A DNA stretch of 64,000 bases, taken from NCBI GenBank assembly GCA_034111085.1, contig JAWUXZ010000012.1:13524-77523 (forward strand), written 5' to 3'. The notes under the pieces are model-generated. The model did no database searches. It saw only the letters and a list, made by a program, of their open reading frames with translations, and was not told the origin of the DNA. This document shows, piece by piece, positions 25,788 through 35,072 of this stretch (within the stretch, counting starts at the first letter, position 1; every line of letters begins with the position of its first letter). The DNA comes from Dinoroseobacter sp034111085 (GTDB lineage Bacteria > Pseudomonadota > Alphaproteobacteria > Rhodobacterales > Rhodobacteraceae). A program made the translations under genes and the position numbers.

Positions 25788-27490
25788 TGGCTCTCCCGCG
25801 TCACAAGTCGTGTGTCTTTGCCGACAAGGAAATCCAAATCAGCGCCCTGATCGGCTTGCAAGACGTGGTCGATATATAGTTTCGCATATCCGCGCGTATA
25901 ATGAGGCGGATCGGGTTGCCACACTGCACGGCGCGCCGCCAACTCGGCCTCGTCGACCAGCAATTCCAGCACCCTCGCCGAGGCCGACACCTTGATCCGG
26001 TCGCCGGTTTTCACCAACGCCAGCGTCCCGCCTGCTTGCGCTTCGGGCGAGACATGCAAGATCACCGTCCCATATGCCGTACCCGACATACGTGCGTCAG
26101 ATACACGGATCATATCGCGCACGCCCTCGCGCACCAGCTTTGCAGGGATCGGCATATTGCCGACCTCTGGCATGCCCGGGTAACCCTTTGGGCCGCAGCC
26201 TTTCAGCACAAGGATCGTATCTGGGGTGACCGGCAAATCATCGCGGTCGATATTGGCTTTGAGGTCTTCGATGCTGTCGAACACGTAGGCCTCGCCTTCA
26301 TGCTCGAGCAGCGCATCGGTCGCTGCTGATGGCTTTACGATGGCCCCGTTCGGCGCAAGATTACCCTTCAGCACGACCAATCCGGCGGCATGTTTGACCG
26401 GGTCCGCAACGGTTTTGATAACATCGTCATTGTAGCATTCTGCCCCGTCGGAATAGACGCTGATATCGCCGCCGAGCACAGTCTTGGACGCGCGCAGCTT
26501 GTCGCCGAGGCGGTTCAACACGACAGGCATACCGCCCGCATAGCAGAAGTCTTCCATCAGGTATTTGCCCGAAGGCATGCAGTTGACAAGTAACGGGATT
26601 TCCGAGCCGATCTCGAAATCATCAAGGCTCAGTTCCACGCCCACACGCCCTGCAATCGCCAGCAGATGCACGACCGCATTGGTCGATCCACCAACCGCAG
26701 CATTCGCCAAAATCGCATTTTCAAAGGCTGCCCGCGTCAGGATGTCGGAAGGCTTCAAATCCTCCTCCACCATCTCGACAATCCGCTTGCCGGTCAGATG
26801 CGCAAGAGCACCGCGGCGCGCATCAACCGCAGGCAACGCAGCATTCGTCGGCAGCGACATACCCATCGCTTCCACAAGCGAGGCCATGGTCGAGGCTGTT
26901 CCCATCGTCATGCACACGCCCTTGGATCGCGACATACCAGACTCGGCAGCCATGAAGTCCTGCAAAGTCATCTCGCCCGCGCGCACGGCCTCGGAAAACT
27001 TCCAGACATCCGTGCCAGATCCAATATCCTGACCTTTCCATTTGCCGTTTAGCATCGGACCCGACGACACCACAATCGACGGTAAATCGACTGACGCCGC
27101 GCCCATCAATTGGCCCGGTGTGGTTTTATCGCAGCCGCCCAGCAGCACGACGCCGTCAATGCCGTAAGCGCGGATCGATTCCTCTACGTCCATCGCAAGC
27201 AGGTTGCGAAACAGCATCGCGGTGGGCTTCATCTGGGTTTCACCGAGGCTCATGACCGGGAATTCCACAGGGAAGCCCCCCGCCTCCCAGACGCCGCGTT
27301 TCACCATCTCGGCCAGATCCCGCAGACCGGAGTTGCACGGGGTCAACTCGGACCAAGTATTGCAGATGCCAATGATTGGGCGGCCATCAAAAACGTGATC
27401 AGGAAAGCCTTGGTTCTTCATCCACGAGCGGTGAATGAACCCGTCTTTGTCTGCTTTGCCGTACCAGTTTTGCGAGCGACGCTTGGTCAT
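25784..27490 (-). CDS. IlvD/Edd-family sugar-acid dehydratase (probable galactonate dehydratase)
   Basis: 568 residues of the IlvD/Edd dehydratase family, which uses an Fe-S cluster and Mg. Cluster-cysteine regions are IGICNTWSELTPCN, LLGGCDKTTPGQLMG and KGVCMTMGTAST. The group containing arabonate, xylonate and galactonate dehydratases has this length and the start RRSQNWYGKADKDGFIHRSW. In context it should convert galactonate to 2-keto-3-deoxygalactonate for DgoK. It overlaps the SDR gene by 4 bases. Pentonate substrates are the main alternative. Confidence 0.85.
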   Translation of the reverse strand: MTKRRSQNWYGKADKDGFIHRSWMKNQGFPDHVFDGRPIIGICNTWSELTPCNSGLRDLAEMVKRGVWEAGGFPVEFPVMSLGETQMKPTAMLFRNLLAMDVEESIRAYGIDGVVLLGGCDKTTPGQLMGAASVDLPSIVVSSGPMLNGKWKGQDIGSGTDVWKFSEAVRAGEMTLQDFMAAESGMSRSKGVCMTMGTASTMASLVEAMGMSLPTNAALPAVDARRGALAHLTGKRIVEMVEEDLKPSDILTRAAFENAILANAAVGGSTNAVVHLLAIAGRVGVELSLDDFEIGSEIPLLVNCMPSGKYLMEDFCYAGGMPVVLNRLGDKLRASKTVLGGDISVYSDGAECYNDDVIKTVADPVKHAAGLVVLKGNLAPNGAIVKPSAATDALLEHEGEAYVFDSIEDLKANIDRDDLPVTPDTILVLKGCGPKGYPGMPEVGNMPIPAKLVREGVRDMIRVSDARMSGTAYGTVILHVSPEAQAGGTLALVKTGDRIKVSASARVLELLVDEAELAARRAVWQPDPPHYTRGYAKLYIDHVLQADQGADLDFLVGKDTRLVTRESH

Positions 27491-27530
27491 GTAACCGCCT
27501 CCAGCGGGGATATTTGAAGAACAATGAAAG

Positions 27531-29699
27531 TCATAAGCGATGGCCCTCGATCACCCACATGGTTTCAGGGAAAGACCACGGCAGGGTAAGACCATGATGC
27601 ATCAGGTAGGCGCCTGACAATACAAGCGGGCCGTCTTTTAACGCAGGTGCGCCGCGCGATAATGTGGGGGCCGAATGGCGGTTGATCAGATTGATCTCGT
27701 AGTTTGCCGCCGGATCCAGCCGCGTAAGTCGGATCGGGCGCGGCGTGATTTGCGCGCTGGTCGCGGCCTTACCGATGAAGCTGACAAAACGCATGCCATC
27801 CTCGGCCAATTGCTGCTCGGCCAGCACGGCCGGATCGGGACTGTCGAGGCGCAAGATATCTGCCGTTTCCATCCAGACGCGGTTGCGCTTCCACCAACTG
27901 GTAACCTCGCGCAGCACCGTCTCTTCTTCCTTGGTCAACTCGCGCGGGTCCATCTCGAACCCCATATGACGTTGGGCCGCGACCCATGCGCGAAACGCGA
28001 TGTCCAACGTGCGCCCCGATGTATGGCAGCGGCGCGGGCCGACATGGCTGCCTGTGACCGCGAGCGGCAAGAAAAGTGCTGCGTTATGCTGCATCTTCAG
28101 CCGCTCCAGCGCGTCGTTGCTATCAGACAGCCAGACCCTTTGCGTGCGGCTTAGGATACCGAAATCAATCCGACCGCCACCGCTTGCGCAGCTTTCAATC
28201 TCGACATGCGGGAAGGCCGCGCGCAGGCGGTCCAGCAGCGCATAAGAGCCACGCGTCTGCGCCGCATCAGGCATCGGCAGCACCCGGTTATGATCCCACT
28301 TGATATAGTCGATGGGGTATTTCGCCAAGATTGCAGCCATGCGGTCATAGATAAAATCGCGCACCTCAGGCAGCGCCATGTTCAGCGCTTTTTGCTGGCG
28401 CCCGAGTGTTTGGTCCTCAGACCCCAGTGCCCAGTCAGGATGCGCGCGGTGCAGATCGCTGTCGGGGTTGATCATCTCAGGCTCGAACCAAATCCCGAAC
28501 GTCATGTCGAGCCCGTGGACGTGCTCGATCAGCGGGCCAAGGCCTTCGGGATATTTTCGCGGATCAACCTCCCAATCGCTTAGCGAAGTCGTGTCATCAT
28601 CGCGCTGGCCAAACCAGCCATCATCGAGCACGAAACGCTCGGCACCGAGATCAGCCGCGCGCGCCGCAATGTCTTTCAGCACTGGCAGTTTGTGGTCGAA
28701 ATAGACCGCTTCCCAGCAATTGTAATGCACCGGACGCGGGCGTCCTGTGTGGGTCCAGGTCACGATCTCGTCGCGCAAATGTCGTTGGAAAGCGACAGCA
28801 CAGCCGTTCAAGCCATCGACGGAATAGGTCACATAAAGCGGCGCTGTCTCGAAACGGGTGGAGGCGTCATGCTCCATCCTCGCGGCATGACCGAACTGGA
28901 TTTGGCGGCGCCCATCGGGCAGCTCTTCGGCGATCATTTTGTGCCCACCCGACCATCCGTAATGAAAGCCGAAGGCTTGACCCAAAGTGTTCGTGGCCCC
29001 GCGCTCTGGCAAGATCAGGCCCGGAAAATGCTCATGCCCGGTGCGCCCGGTGCGGTTCTCGCGGTAGCGCATGCCCGCAGACCATGCAGTGCGGTTCATC
29101 TGGAACTCGCCACACCAACGGCCCGCGAAGTCGATCATCTCGTCGCTTAGTTGGCTGGCGGGCAACACTGGTGCTGCCAGCCAATGCAGATGCACCGGAC
29201 ACGCAGCATCCAGCACCGCTTGGGTGGTGATCACCCGCGTGTGGCGGTTGGTCTTGAACCGCGCCGTATAGGTCAGAAGGTTGCTTGCGTCTTCATAGAT
29301 TAACTCAAGTGTATCATCACCTTGCACCGCGTTCTTAAAGCAGAACTTCGGCAAGATCGGCGTGCCACCGCCATCGCGCAGGATCAGCCCCGGCTGGCCG
29401 GGAAAGCTGCGCGTTGCCTCTGGGCAAATCGACATATCGGGGTTCGCATCAAGCATACCGCCGGTGATATCAATCGCATGCGCAGCGTGCAGCACCGACA
29501 GGTCCGTGTCATCTGGCAAGGGTGCGCCCCAATAGACGACCTCGGGCAAGCGTGCGCCATGTGCGCCCAGCACCATCGTCTGGCGACCATCATCCAGACG
29601 CCAAGAGCGGCTCGCGGGATTGCGAGCGCTTGCCCCCGTCGCGCCATGAAGGGCCGAGACCAACGCGGTGGCCTCGGGAGAATCAATAAGTGTCGACAT
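27531..29699 (-). CDS. GH36 alpha-galactosidase
   Basis: 722 residues, the length of bacterial GH36 enzymes, with no signal peptide. The nucleophile aspartate is in YIKWDHNR and the acid/base aspartate in CASGGGRIDFG; FVLDDGWFGQRDDD precedes the barrel active site. It removes alpha-1,6-galactose from oligosaccharides such as melibiose or raffinose, or from galactosyl-glycerols, after uptake. It sits between the sugar-permease genes and the galactose-degradation genes in the same operon, so import, hydrolysis and oxidation are linked. Confidence 0.93.
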   Translation of the reverse strand: MSTLIDSPEATALVSALHGATGASARNPASRSWRLDDGRQTMVLGAHGARLPEVVYWGAPLPDDTDLSVLHAAHAIDITGGMLDANPDMSICPEATRSFPGQPGLILRDGGGTPILPKFCFKNAVQGDDTLELIYEDASNLLTYTARFKTNRHTRVITTQAVLDAACPVHLHWLAAPVLPASQLSDEMIDFAGRWCGEFQMNRTAWSAGMRYRENRTGRTGHEHFPGLILPERGATNTLGQAFGFHYGWSGGHKMIAEELPDGRRQIQFGHAARMEHDASTRFETAPLYVTYSVDGLNGCAVAFQRHLRDEIVTWTHTGRPRPVHYNCWEAVYFDHKLPVLKDIAARAADLGAERFVLDDGWFGQRDDDTTSLSDWEVDPRKYPEGLGPLIEHVHGLDMTFGIWFEPEMINPDSDLHRAHPDWALGSEDQTLGRQQKALNMALPEVRDFIYDRMAAILAKYPIDYIKWDHNRVLPMPDAAQTRGSYALLDRLRAAFPHVEIESCASGGGRIDFGILSRTQRVWLSDSNDALERLKMQHNAALFLPLAVTGSHVGPRRCHTSGRTLDIAFRAWVAAQRHMGFEMDPRELTKEEETVLREVTSWWKRNRVWMETADILRLDSPDPAVLAEQQLAEDGMRFVSFIGKAATSAQITPRPIRLTRLDPAANYEINLINRHSAPTLSRGAPALKDGPLVLSGAYLMHHGLTLPWSFPETMWVIEGHRL

Positions 29700-29725
29700 C
29701 GAAGTCGTCCCGTCTGGGTGGGCTA

Positions 29726-30574
29726 TTACTTAACAGCGCCGAGCGTCAGGCCCGCGATGAAGTGCTTCTGCATCAAGAAGAACATCAAGACCGGGGGCAA
29801 AGCCGCCACAATCGAGCCTGCGCTCATCAAGTGGTAGGCTGCGCGGAACTGCGAGTTAAAGCTGGTGATACCGGCTGTCACGGGCTGGCTGTCGGGTCCT
29901 TGGGTCAGCACGATCGCCCAGAAATAGTCGTTCCAGATAAAGGTGAAGATCAGAACCGACAAGGCCGCAAGCGCAGGCTTCATCAAGGGCATAACGACGT
30001 ACCAGAAAATACGCCATTCGGCGACGCCTTCCACCCGCGCAGCCTCAACCAGCGCAAATGGAAGCGCTCGGATAAAGTTGCGCATAAACAGCGTACAGAA
30101 TCCGGTCTGGAAGGCGATGTGGAACAAAATCAGACCGGTCTTAGTGTCATAAAGACCCATACTCACTGTCAGATCACGCACAGGCACCATCAGGATTTGG
30201 AATGGCACGAAATTGCCCGCGATAAACATAAAGAAGATCAACAGGTTGCCCTTGAACCTATAGATGCCCAGCGCAAACCCGGTTAGCGCCGACAGTGCCA
30301 CAGCACCGATCATCGTTGGCACCGTAATCAGGACCGAGTTCAGCAAATAGCGCGGCATGTCGCTGTCAAAGAACACGCGGCCATAGTTATTAAAGCCCTC
30401 AAACGACGAGGGCATGCCCCAGAAATTGCCGCTGGCGAAATCCGCCTCGGGCTTGATCGAGAACAGAGCAACTGCAAGCAAGGGCAGCAGCCAAATGATC
30501 AGGGCAACGGGCAAAAGCGCTTGGTAGGTGATCTGCCATTTGCGCGAGGTTTTTGCGATGGGTGTCGGAAACAT
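29726..30574 (-). CDS. Carbohydrate ABC permease (MalG type)
   Basis: About 282 residues with six predicted membrane segments, and the EAA loop EAARVEGVAEWRIFWYVVMP. It is the second permease of the galactoside importer. I start at the ATG at 30574, which shares one base with the upstream stop (TGATG) and has AGGAGG 8 bases before it; the longer frame to 30601 is unlikely. Confidence 0.92.
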   Translation of the reverse strand: MFPTPIAKTSRKWQITYQALLPVALIIWLLPLLAVALFSIKPEADFASGNFWGMPSSFEGFNNYGRVFFDSDMPRYLLNSVLITVPTMIGAVALSALTGFALGIYRFKGNLLIFFMFIAGNFVPFQILMVPVRDLTVSMGLYDTKTGLILFHIAFQTGFCTLFMRNFIRALPFALVEAARVEGVAEWRIFWYVVMPLMKPALAALSVLIFTFIWNDYFWAIVLTQGPDSQPVTAGITSFNSQFRAAYHLMSAGSIVAALPPVLMFFLMQKHFIAGLTLGAVK

Positions 30575-31494
30575 CAGCGCGCCTCCTGTTCGTCGCACCA
30601 CATCGAGTACAAGAAATACGCGATGAAGCCGAGAATGATGAAAAACAGAACGACGGCGATGGACGCACCGTAGCCCATGCGGAAGCCGAACTCAGATAGG
30701 GACTCTTCGAACATATAGAAGCTGAGAACCCGTGTGGATCCGAACGGACCGCCATTGGTCATAACGGCGATGAAGTCGAACGAGCGCAGCGCACCGATGA
30801 TCGTGACCACGAACGCAATGAATGTGGCGGGCTTGAGTTGCGGCAAGATCACGTACCACAGCATCTTATGGCCCTTGGCCCCATCAAGGCGTGCGGCCTC
30901 AACCTGCTCGGGGTCCACTGCATTCAGTCCCGTCAAATACAAGATCATGCAATAGGCCGTCTGCGGCCACAGGCCAGCGGCGATAATGCCGTAGGTCGCG
31001 GTGTTCGGATTGCCCAGAACGCCGCCGCTGATATCGATGCCAACAAGGCCAGTGATCACGTCAAACAGGCCACTATTGGGCAAGTAGAACCACGAGAACA
31101 CAAGGCCAACGACAACTTGCGAAATCACGAAAGGGAAGAAGAACAGCGACTTGTAGACCCGAATGCCAAACACCGTTTGGTTCAGGAACAAGGCGATAAA
31201 CAGACCCATCGGAATTGCGAGAAGGTACAAGACCAACCACTTGATGTTGTTCCAGAACGAGGTCTCAAACTTGCGATCTCCGCCGAGCAGACGCTGGTAA
31301 TTGGCAAGGCCAACCCACTCTTTCTCGCCCAGACCGTCCCAAGCGTGGAAACTGATCCAGACCGACTGGATGATCGGGCTGACCACGTAGACCGCGAAAA
31401 ACAGAATGCCGGGGATCAAGAACAGCCACGGCGTGACCGCAATCTCGTTTCGCTTGTACCAGCTTCGACGTGCTGGCTCGGTGGACATGGTCAT
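30574..31494 (-). CDS. Carbohydrate ABC permease (MalF type)
   Basis: 306 residues, six membrane segments, EAA loop EAARLDGAKGHKMLWYVILP. It pairs with the MalG-type subunit. It follows the binding-protein gene after a 154-base gap that contains a strong stem-loop, which probably lowers permease expression relative to the binding protein. Confidence 0.92.
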   Translation of the reverse strand: MTMSTEPARRSWYKRNEIAVTPWLFLIPGILFFAVYVVSPIIQSVWISFHAWDGLGEKEWVGLANYQRLLGGDRKFETSFWNNIKWLVLYLLAIPMGLFIALFLNQTVFGIRVYKSLFFFPFVISQVVVGLVFSWFYLPNSGLFDVITGLVGIDISGGVLGNPNTATYGIIAAGLWPQTAYCMILYLTGLNAVDPEQVEAARLDGAKGHKMLWYVILPQLKPATFIAFVVTIIGALRSFDFIAVMTNGGPFGSTRVLSFYMFEESLSEFGFRMGYGASIAVVLFFIILGFIAYFLYSMWCDEQEAR

Positions 31495-31611
31495 GACAGT
31501 GGCTCCTAGCGGATCAACACATGCGAAAACCGGGGTATGGCTCGGCTTACGGATGGGTTGGGCGGCGCGCGGTTTGGAGGTGCGAACCCCGCCCGGCGAG
31601 GGCGAGGTTCC

Positions 31612-31637
31612 GTGCGGCGGGGTTACCCTCGCCGCAC
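31612..31637 (-). other. Intercistronic stem-loop after the sugar-binding-protein gene
   Basis: GTGCGGCG and CGCCGCAC are perfect 8-base arms around a 10-base loop, starting 11 bases after the binding-protein stop codon. No T-run follows and the operon continues. Such hairpins after binding-protein genes are known to protect the upstream message and raise its level over the permeases. Confidence 0.6.
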
Positions 31638-31648
31638 ATTATAGTCGA

Positions 31649-32917
31649 TTATTGATAGATACGCTGACGCGTTTCTTCCAGACGCTCGAGGATATCGTCG
31701 AGGTTGTCAGGGAACACCATGAACTCTTGCAGGCCTTCCATGCCGACCGATGCCATCTCTGCCGAGAAGTCACGATCGAAGAACTGCATGATGCCGCCGC
31801 CTGCGTTGTTCGAGAGCATGTTGAAGCCCTCTTGGATGAACTTGTCATCCGACACAGATGCGTTTGCGTTCACTGGAAGCTGGCCCAGCGCGTCGCCACC
31901 GTTGATTTCGGTCTGAACGTCAGCCGAAACGACATAGCGCAAGAATGCTTTTGCCGCTTCGACGTTCTGAGCACCGGAGGTGATGTGGAACGTGTCGGTC
32001 GGTGCATCTTCTGCGAAATCAACGTCAGGGTTGATCTGTGGGAACTGGTAGAAGTCCAGCTTGCTATCATCAAGACCACCGTCACGCAGAGCGGCAACTG
32101 CGAAGTTACCCATCAGGTATGCGGTTGCGTCGCCTTCAGTGATGAAGGGCAGCGCTTCCTGCCAGCTGTAAGTCTGGTGGTCGTCAATGAACGCGCCCAT
32201 GTTGATCAGGGTCGCCCAGTTGTCGAAAGTTGCGCGAACGCGGGGGTCTGTCCATTCAACTTCGCCACGTGCAAGCTCGACATGGAAGTCATAGCCATTG
32301 GTGCGTGAGTTGATGTAGTCAAACCAGCCGCCAGCCGTCCAAAGGAACTTGGTGCCGATCGTGTAGCACTTGCGGCCCGAATCCAGGATCACTTGGCAGT
32401 TTGCCAGCTCTTGATCCCAGGTTGCAGGCTCTTCGAGGCCAAGCTCTTCGAAGATGTCTTTGCGGTAATAGACGCCCCACTGGTAGTACGTGTACGGCAC
32501 GCCCCACTGCTTGCCATCGATGGTCATCGCACCTTTTGTGGATGCCAAAGCTTCCATTTCTTCTTCGGCCCAGAGGTCCGAGATATCCATGAACAGGCCT
32601 GCGTTGATGAACGGCCGCATGCGGTTTGCCGCATACCAGTTCACGACGTCCGGTGCGTTTGCTGTCAAAGCATTACGGATCTGAGTTTTCCACGCTTCGC
32701 GGTCAACGATATCAAGTTCAACCGTCAGGTCGGGGTGCAAGGCGTCAAAGTCAGCCGCCAGCTTTTCCATCACCGCGCGAGGCGCTGGGTTCGACATGTC
32801 GGAAACGATCCGCAACTCGCCCTCAAGGGGTGCTGTGTGGCTTGCCGCAAAGGCAACCCCAGTAAGCATGGTCGTGGAAACGAGCGCCGCGAGCGACGCC
32901 TTCAAAGTGGAACGCAT
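31649..32917 (-). CDS. Sugar ABC transporter substrate-binding protein
   Basis: About 422 residues, family 1 (MalE-like) periplasmic protein. The signal peptide is MRSTLKASLAALVSTTMLTG followed by an AFA cleavage site. The ATG at 32917 has GGGAGG 5 bases upstream; a frame six codons longer is less likely. Lower-G+C codon choice toward the first half fits high expression but is not decisive. It leads the galactoside operon, and two IclR-type palindromes lie 34 to 72 bases upstream. Likely ligands are alpha- or beta-galactosides, inferred from the hydrolases in the operon. Confidence 0.92.
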   Translation of the reverse strand: MRSTLKASLAALVSTTMLTGVAFAASHTAPLEGELRIVSDMSNPAPRAVMEKLAADFDALHPDLTVELDIVDREAWKTQIRNALTANAPDVVNWYAANRMRPFINAGLFMDISDLWAEEEMEALASTKGAMTIDGKQWGVPYTYYQWGVYYRKDIFEELGLEEPATWDQELANCQVILDSGRKCYTIGTKFLWTAGGWFDYINSRTNGYDFHVELARGEVEWTDPRVRATFDNWATLINMGAFIDDHQTYSWQEALPFITEGDATAYLMGNFAVAALRDGGLDDSKLDFYQFPQINPDVDFAEDAPTDTFHITSGAQNVEAAKAFLRYVVSADVQTEINGGDALGQLPVNANASVSDDKFIQEGFNMLSNNAGGGIMQFFDRDFSAEMASVGMEGLQEFMVFPDNLDDILERLEETRQRIYQ

Positions 32918-32950
32918 GGTATCCTCCCTAAGCATTCTAGAACTCTTTAT

Positions 32951-32989
32951 GGTTTCAATATGTGAAACCGAGTTTTGTATATTGAAAAC
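32951..32989. promoter_or_regulatory. Tandem IclR-type operator palindromes
   Basis: Site one, 32951-32969, is GGTTTCA-ATATG-TGAAACC, a perfect 7-base inverted repeat. Site two, 32972-32989, is GTTTT-GTATATTG-AAAAC, a diverged copy with the same spacing of arms. IclR regulators often bind GTTTC/GAAAC-armed palindromes. Both lie between the divergent binding-protein gene and the IclR gene, so the regulator likely controls both directions. Confidence 0.7.
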
Positions 32990-33072
32990 ATAACCGCGAC
33001 TCGCCTATGCTTGTCAACAGGCCTGATGATGACCGACAGAGTTGCGCAGGCCGAATTGGGAGGAGATCGCTC

Positions 33073-33912
33073 ATGGCCGCAAGCGGCGATGGCACTGTTG
33101 GCAAAGCACTCGAGGTGCTCGACCATGTGGCCGGGTTCGCCCGACCTGTGCGCTTTGCTGAATTGCTCGCCACCAGCCCCTACCCAAAAGCGACGCTCTA
33201 CCGGATGCTGCAAACGCTGACATCGACCAGGATGCTGTCGTTTGATGATGAGCGCAGCACATACGCCCCCGGCGTCCGCCTTGTCAGACTTGCCCATGCC
33301 GCTTGGTCGCAATCATCGCTCGCACCGATTGCGCGCGCCCATCTCGACGCGCTTAGCCTTGACCTGGGCGAAACTGTGCATCTGGCCCAGCTTGATAGCG
33401 GGCAGGTTCTTTACGTCGACAAACGCAACGCCGCCCGCCCAGTTGAGATGTTTTCCGAGGCTGGCAAGGTTGGCCCCGCCTATTGCACGGGGGTTGGCAA
33501 AGCGATGCTGGCCTATCTGCCGCAGGATGCTCTGGCCGATGCGATCTTGCGCCAAAGCTTTCACCGCCACACCGCCCATACCCTAGCAGATCCAGACGCG
33601 CTTCAAGCTGACTTGGTTGCCATCCGGGCACGTGGTCATGCCTATGATATTGAGGAACACGAGGTCGGAATCATCTGCATCGCGATGCCGATTCTTACCG
33701 GGTCCGGCCGCCCACTTGGGGCCATGTCAATCACAGGCACCACCAACCGAATCACAATGGAGGGGCTAGAGGCCTACCTGCCCCGCCTCCGCCACGCCGC
33801 CCAAGCGATTGCGCAAGACGCATCCGCTTGGCGCTTTCCAGACCCATCCGATGCGCCCCAGCGCGCGACAGCAACCAGAACGGAGCCCACATCATGTCAG
33901 GTGTTACCCTAA
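33073..33912 (+). CDS. IclR-family transcriptional regulator of the galactoside cluster
   Basis: About 279 residues. The N-terminal winged helix is GTVGKALEVLDHVAGFARPV followed by YPKATLYRMLQTL. The C-terminal effector domain has the IclR pattern GPAYCTGVGKAMLAYLP and YDIEEHEVGIICIAMPIL. I chose the ATG at 33073 because GGGAGGAG lies 7 bases before it; a frame 22 codons longer is read by chance. The effector is probably galactose or a derivative. It overlaps the following ATPase gene by 19 bases, so regulator and ATPase are co-transcribed. Confidence 0.9.
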   Translation: MAASGDGTVGKALEVLDHVAGFARPVRFAELLATSPYPKATLYRMLQTLTSTRMLSFDDERSTYAPGVRLVRLAHAAWSQSSLAPIARAHLDALSLDLGETVHLAQLDSGQVLYVDKRNAARPVEMFSEAGKVGPAYCTGVGKAMLAYLPQDALADAILRQSFHRHTAHTLADPDALQADLVAIRARGHAYDIEEHEVGIICIAMPILTGSGRPLGAMSITGTTNRITMEGLEAYLPRLRHAAQAIAQDASAWRFPDPSDAPQRATATRTEPTSCQVLP

Positions 33913-34946
33913 ACAATGTCGTCAAGCGCTACGGCGATGTGCAAGTCATCCACGGGATCGATCTGGATATCGCAGACGGCGAGTTTTGTGTTTTTGTCGG
34001 CCCATCGGGCTGCGGCAAGTCAACGCTTTTGCGCATGGTCGCGGGGCTAGAAGAAACCACCGAGGGTAAAATGACCATCGGATCGCGTGACGTCACAGTT
34101 ATGGATCCGTCCGAGCGCGGCGTGGCGATGGTGTTCCAGACCTACGCGCTCTACCCCCACATGACGGTCGAGCAGAACATGGGTTTCGGCTTGAAAATGA
34201 CCGGGCATCCGGCGTCCGAGATTGACGCGAAGGTGGCCGAGGCCTCCAAAATCCTCAAGCTCGACGACTATCTCAAGCGCAAGCCGGCCGCGATGTCGGG
34301 CGGTCAACGTCAGCGCGTTGCCATTGGCCGCGCGATTGTGCGCGGCCCTGAGGTGTTCTTGTTCGACGAGCCACTGTCAAATCTGGATGCCGAACTGCGC
34401 GTCGAGATGCGGGTCGAGATCGCGCGCCTGCACAAAGAAATCGGCGCAACGATGATTTACGTGACCCATGATCAGGTTGAGGCGATGACGCTGGCCGACA
34501 AGATCGTGGTGCTGCGCGCGGGCTATATCGAACAGGTTGGCGCGCCACTTGAGCTTTACCGCGATCCTGACAACAAGTTTGTGGCGGGCTTTATCGGCTC
34601 GCCTGCAATGAACTTTATGGCGGCATCTTTGGACGGCGGCAAAGTTACTGTGCCGGGTCTGGCGAAAACGGTGCCCGCGCCCAAAGGTGCGGCGGGTGCG
34701 ATCGAGGTCGGGGTCCGCCCTGAGCATATCGAGCTTGATCCCGCAGGCGATTCCCACAGGGTGGACATGACCGAAGCGCTCGGCGGTGTCAGCTACGCCT
34801 ATATCGTCAGTGACAAAACCGGCGAGCGGCTGATCGTGGAAGAGCGCGGCGATGTCAGATCAAAAGAGGGCGACACGGTTGGGCTGAACTTCGAGGACCG
34901 CCGTGCTTATTTCTTCGACGGCACAAGCGGTAAGCGGCTGCGCTGA
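33894..34946 (+). CDS. Sugar ABC transporter ATP-binding protein (UgpC/MalK type)
   Basis: About 350 residues. Walker A is GPSGCGKSTLLR, the signature MSGGQRQRVAIGRAI, and Walker B FLFDEPLSNLDAELR; the C-terminal TOBE domain contains EVGVRPEHIEL. It energises the MalFG-type permeases encoded on the other strand. GGAG 8 bases before the ATG at 33894 supports this start inside the end of the IclR gene. A stem-loop terminator follows at 35003. Confidence 0.93.
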   Translation: MSGVTLNNVVKRYGDVQVIHGIDLDIADGEFCVFVGPSGCGKSTLLRMVAGLEETTEGKMTIGSRDVTVMDPSERGVAMVFQTYALYPHMTVEQNMGFGLKMTGHPASEIDAKVAEASKILKLDDYLKRKPAAMSGGQRQRVAIGRAIVRGPEVFLFDEPLSNLDAELRVEMRVEIARLHKEIGATMIYVTHDQVEAMTLADKIVVLRAGYIEQVGAPLELYRDPDNKFVAGFIGSPAMNFMAASLDGGKVTVPGLAKTVPAPKGAAGAIEVGVRPEHIELDPAGDSHRVDMTEALGGVSYAYIVSDKTGERLIVEERGDVRSKEGDTVGLNFEDRRAYFFDGTSGKRLR

Positions 34947-35002
34947 TCAGGACTGAGGGGCGGCGCAAGCGCTTAACCATCTGTTAAAGAACCTAAGAAT
35001 GT

Positions 35003-35040
35003 GAGGCGCGGTCCAAGATATGGGCTGCGCCTCTTTTCTT
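35003..35040 (+). terminator. Rho-independent terminator after the sugar ATPase gene
   Basis: GAGGCGC and GCGCCTC form a perfect 7-base stem, followed directly by TTTTCTT. It lies about 56 bases after the stop. AGATATG in the loop can also pair with CATATCT at 35048, an alternative fold of uncertain meaning. Confidence 0.75.
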
Positions 35041-35072
35041 GGGGCCGCATATCTCGGCTTTTAACGAAAGAC

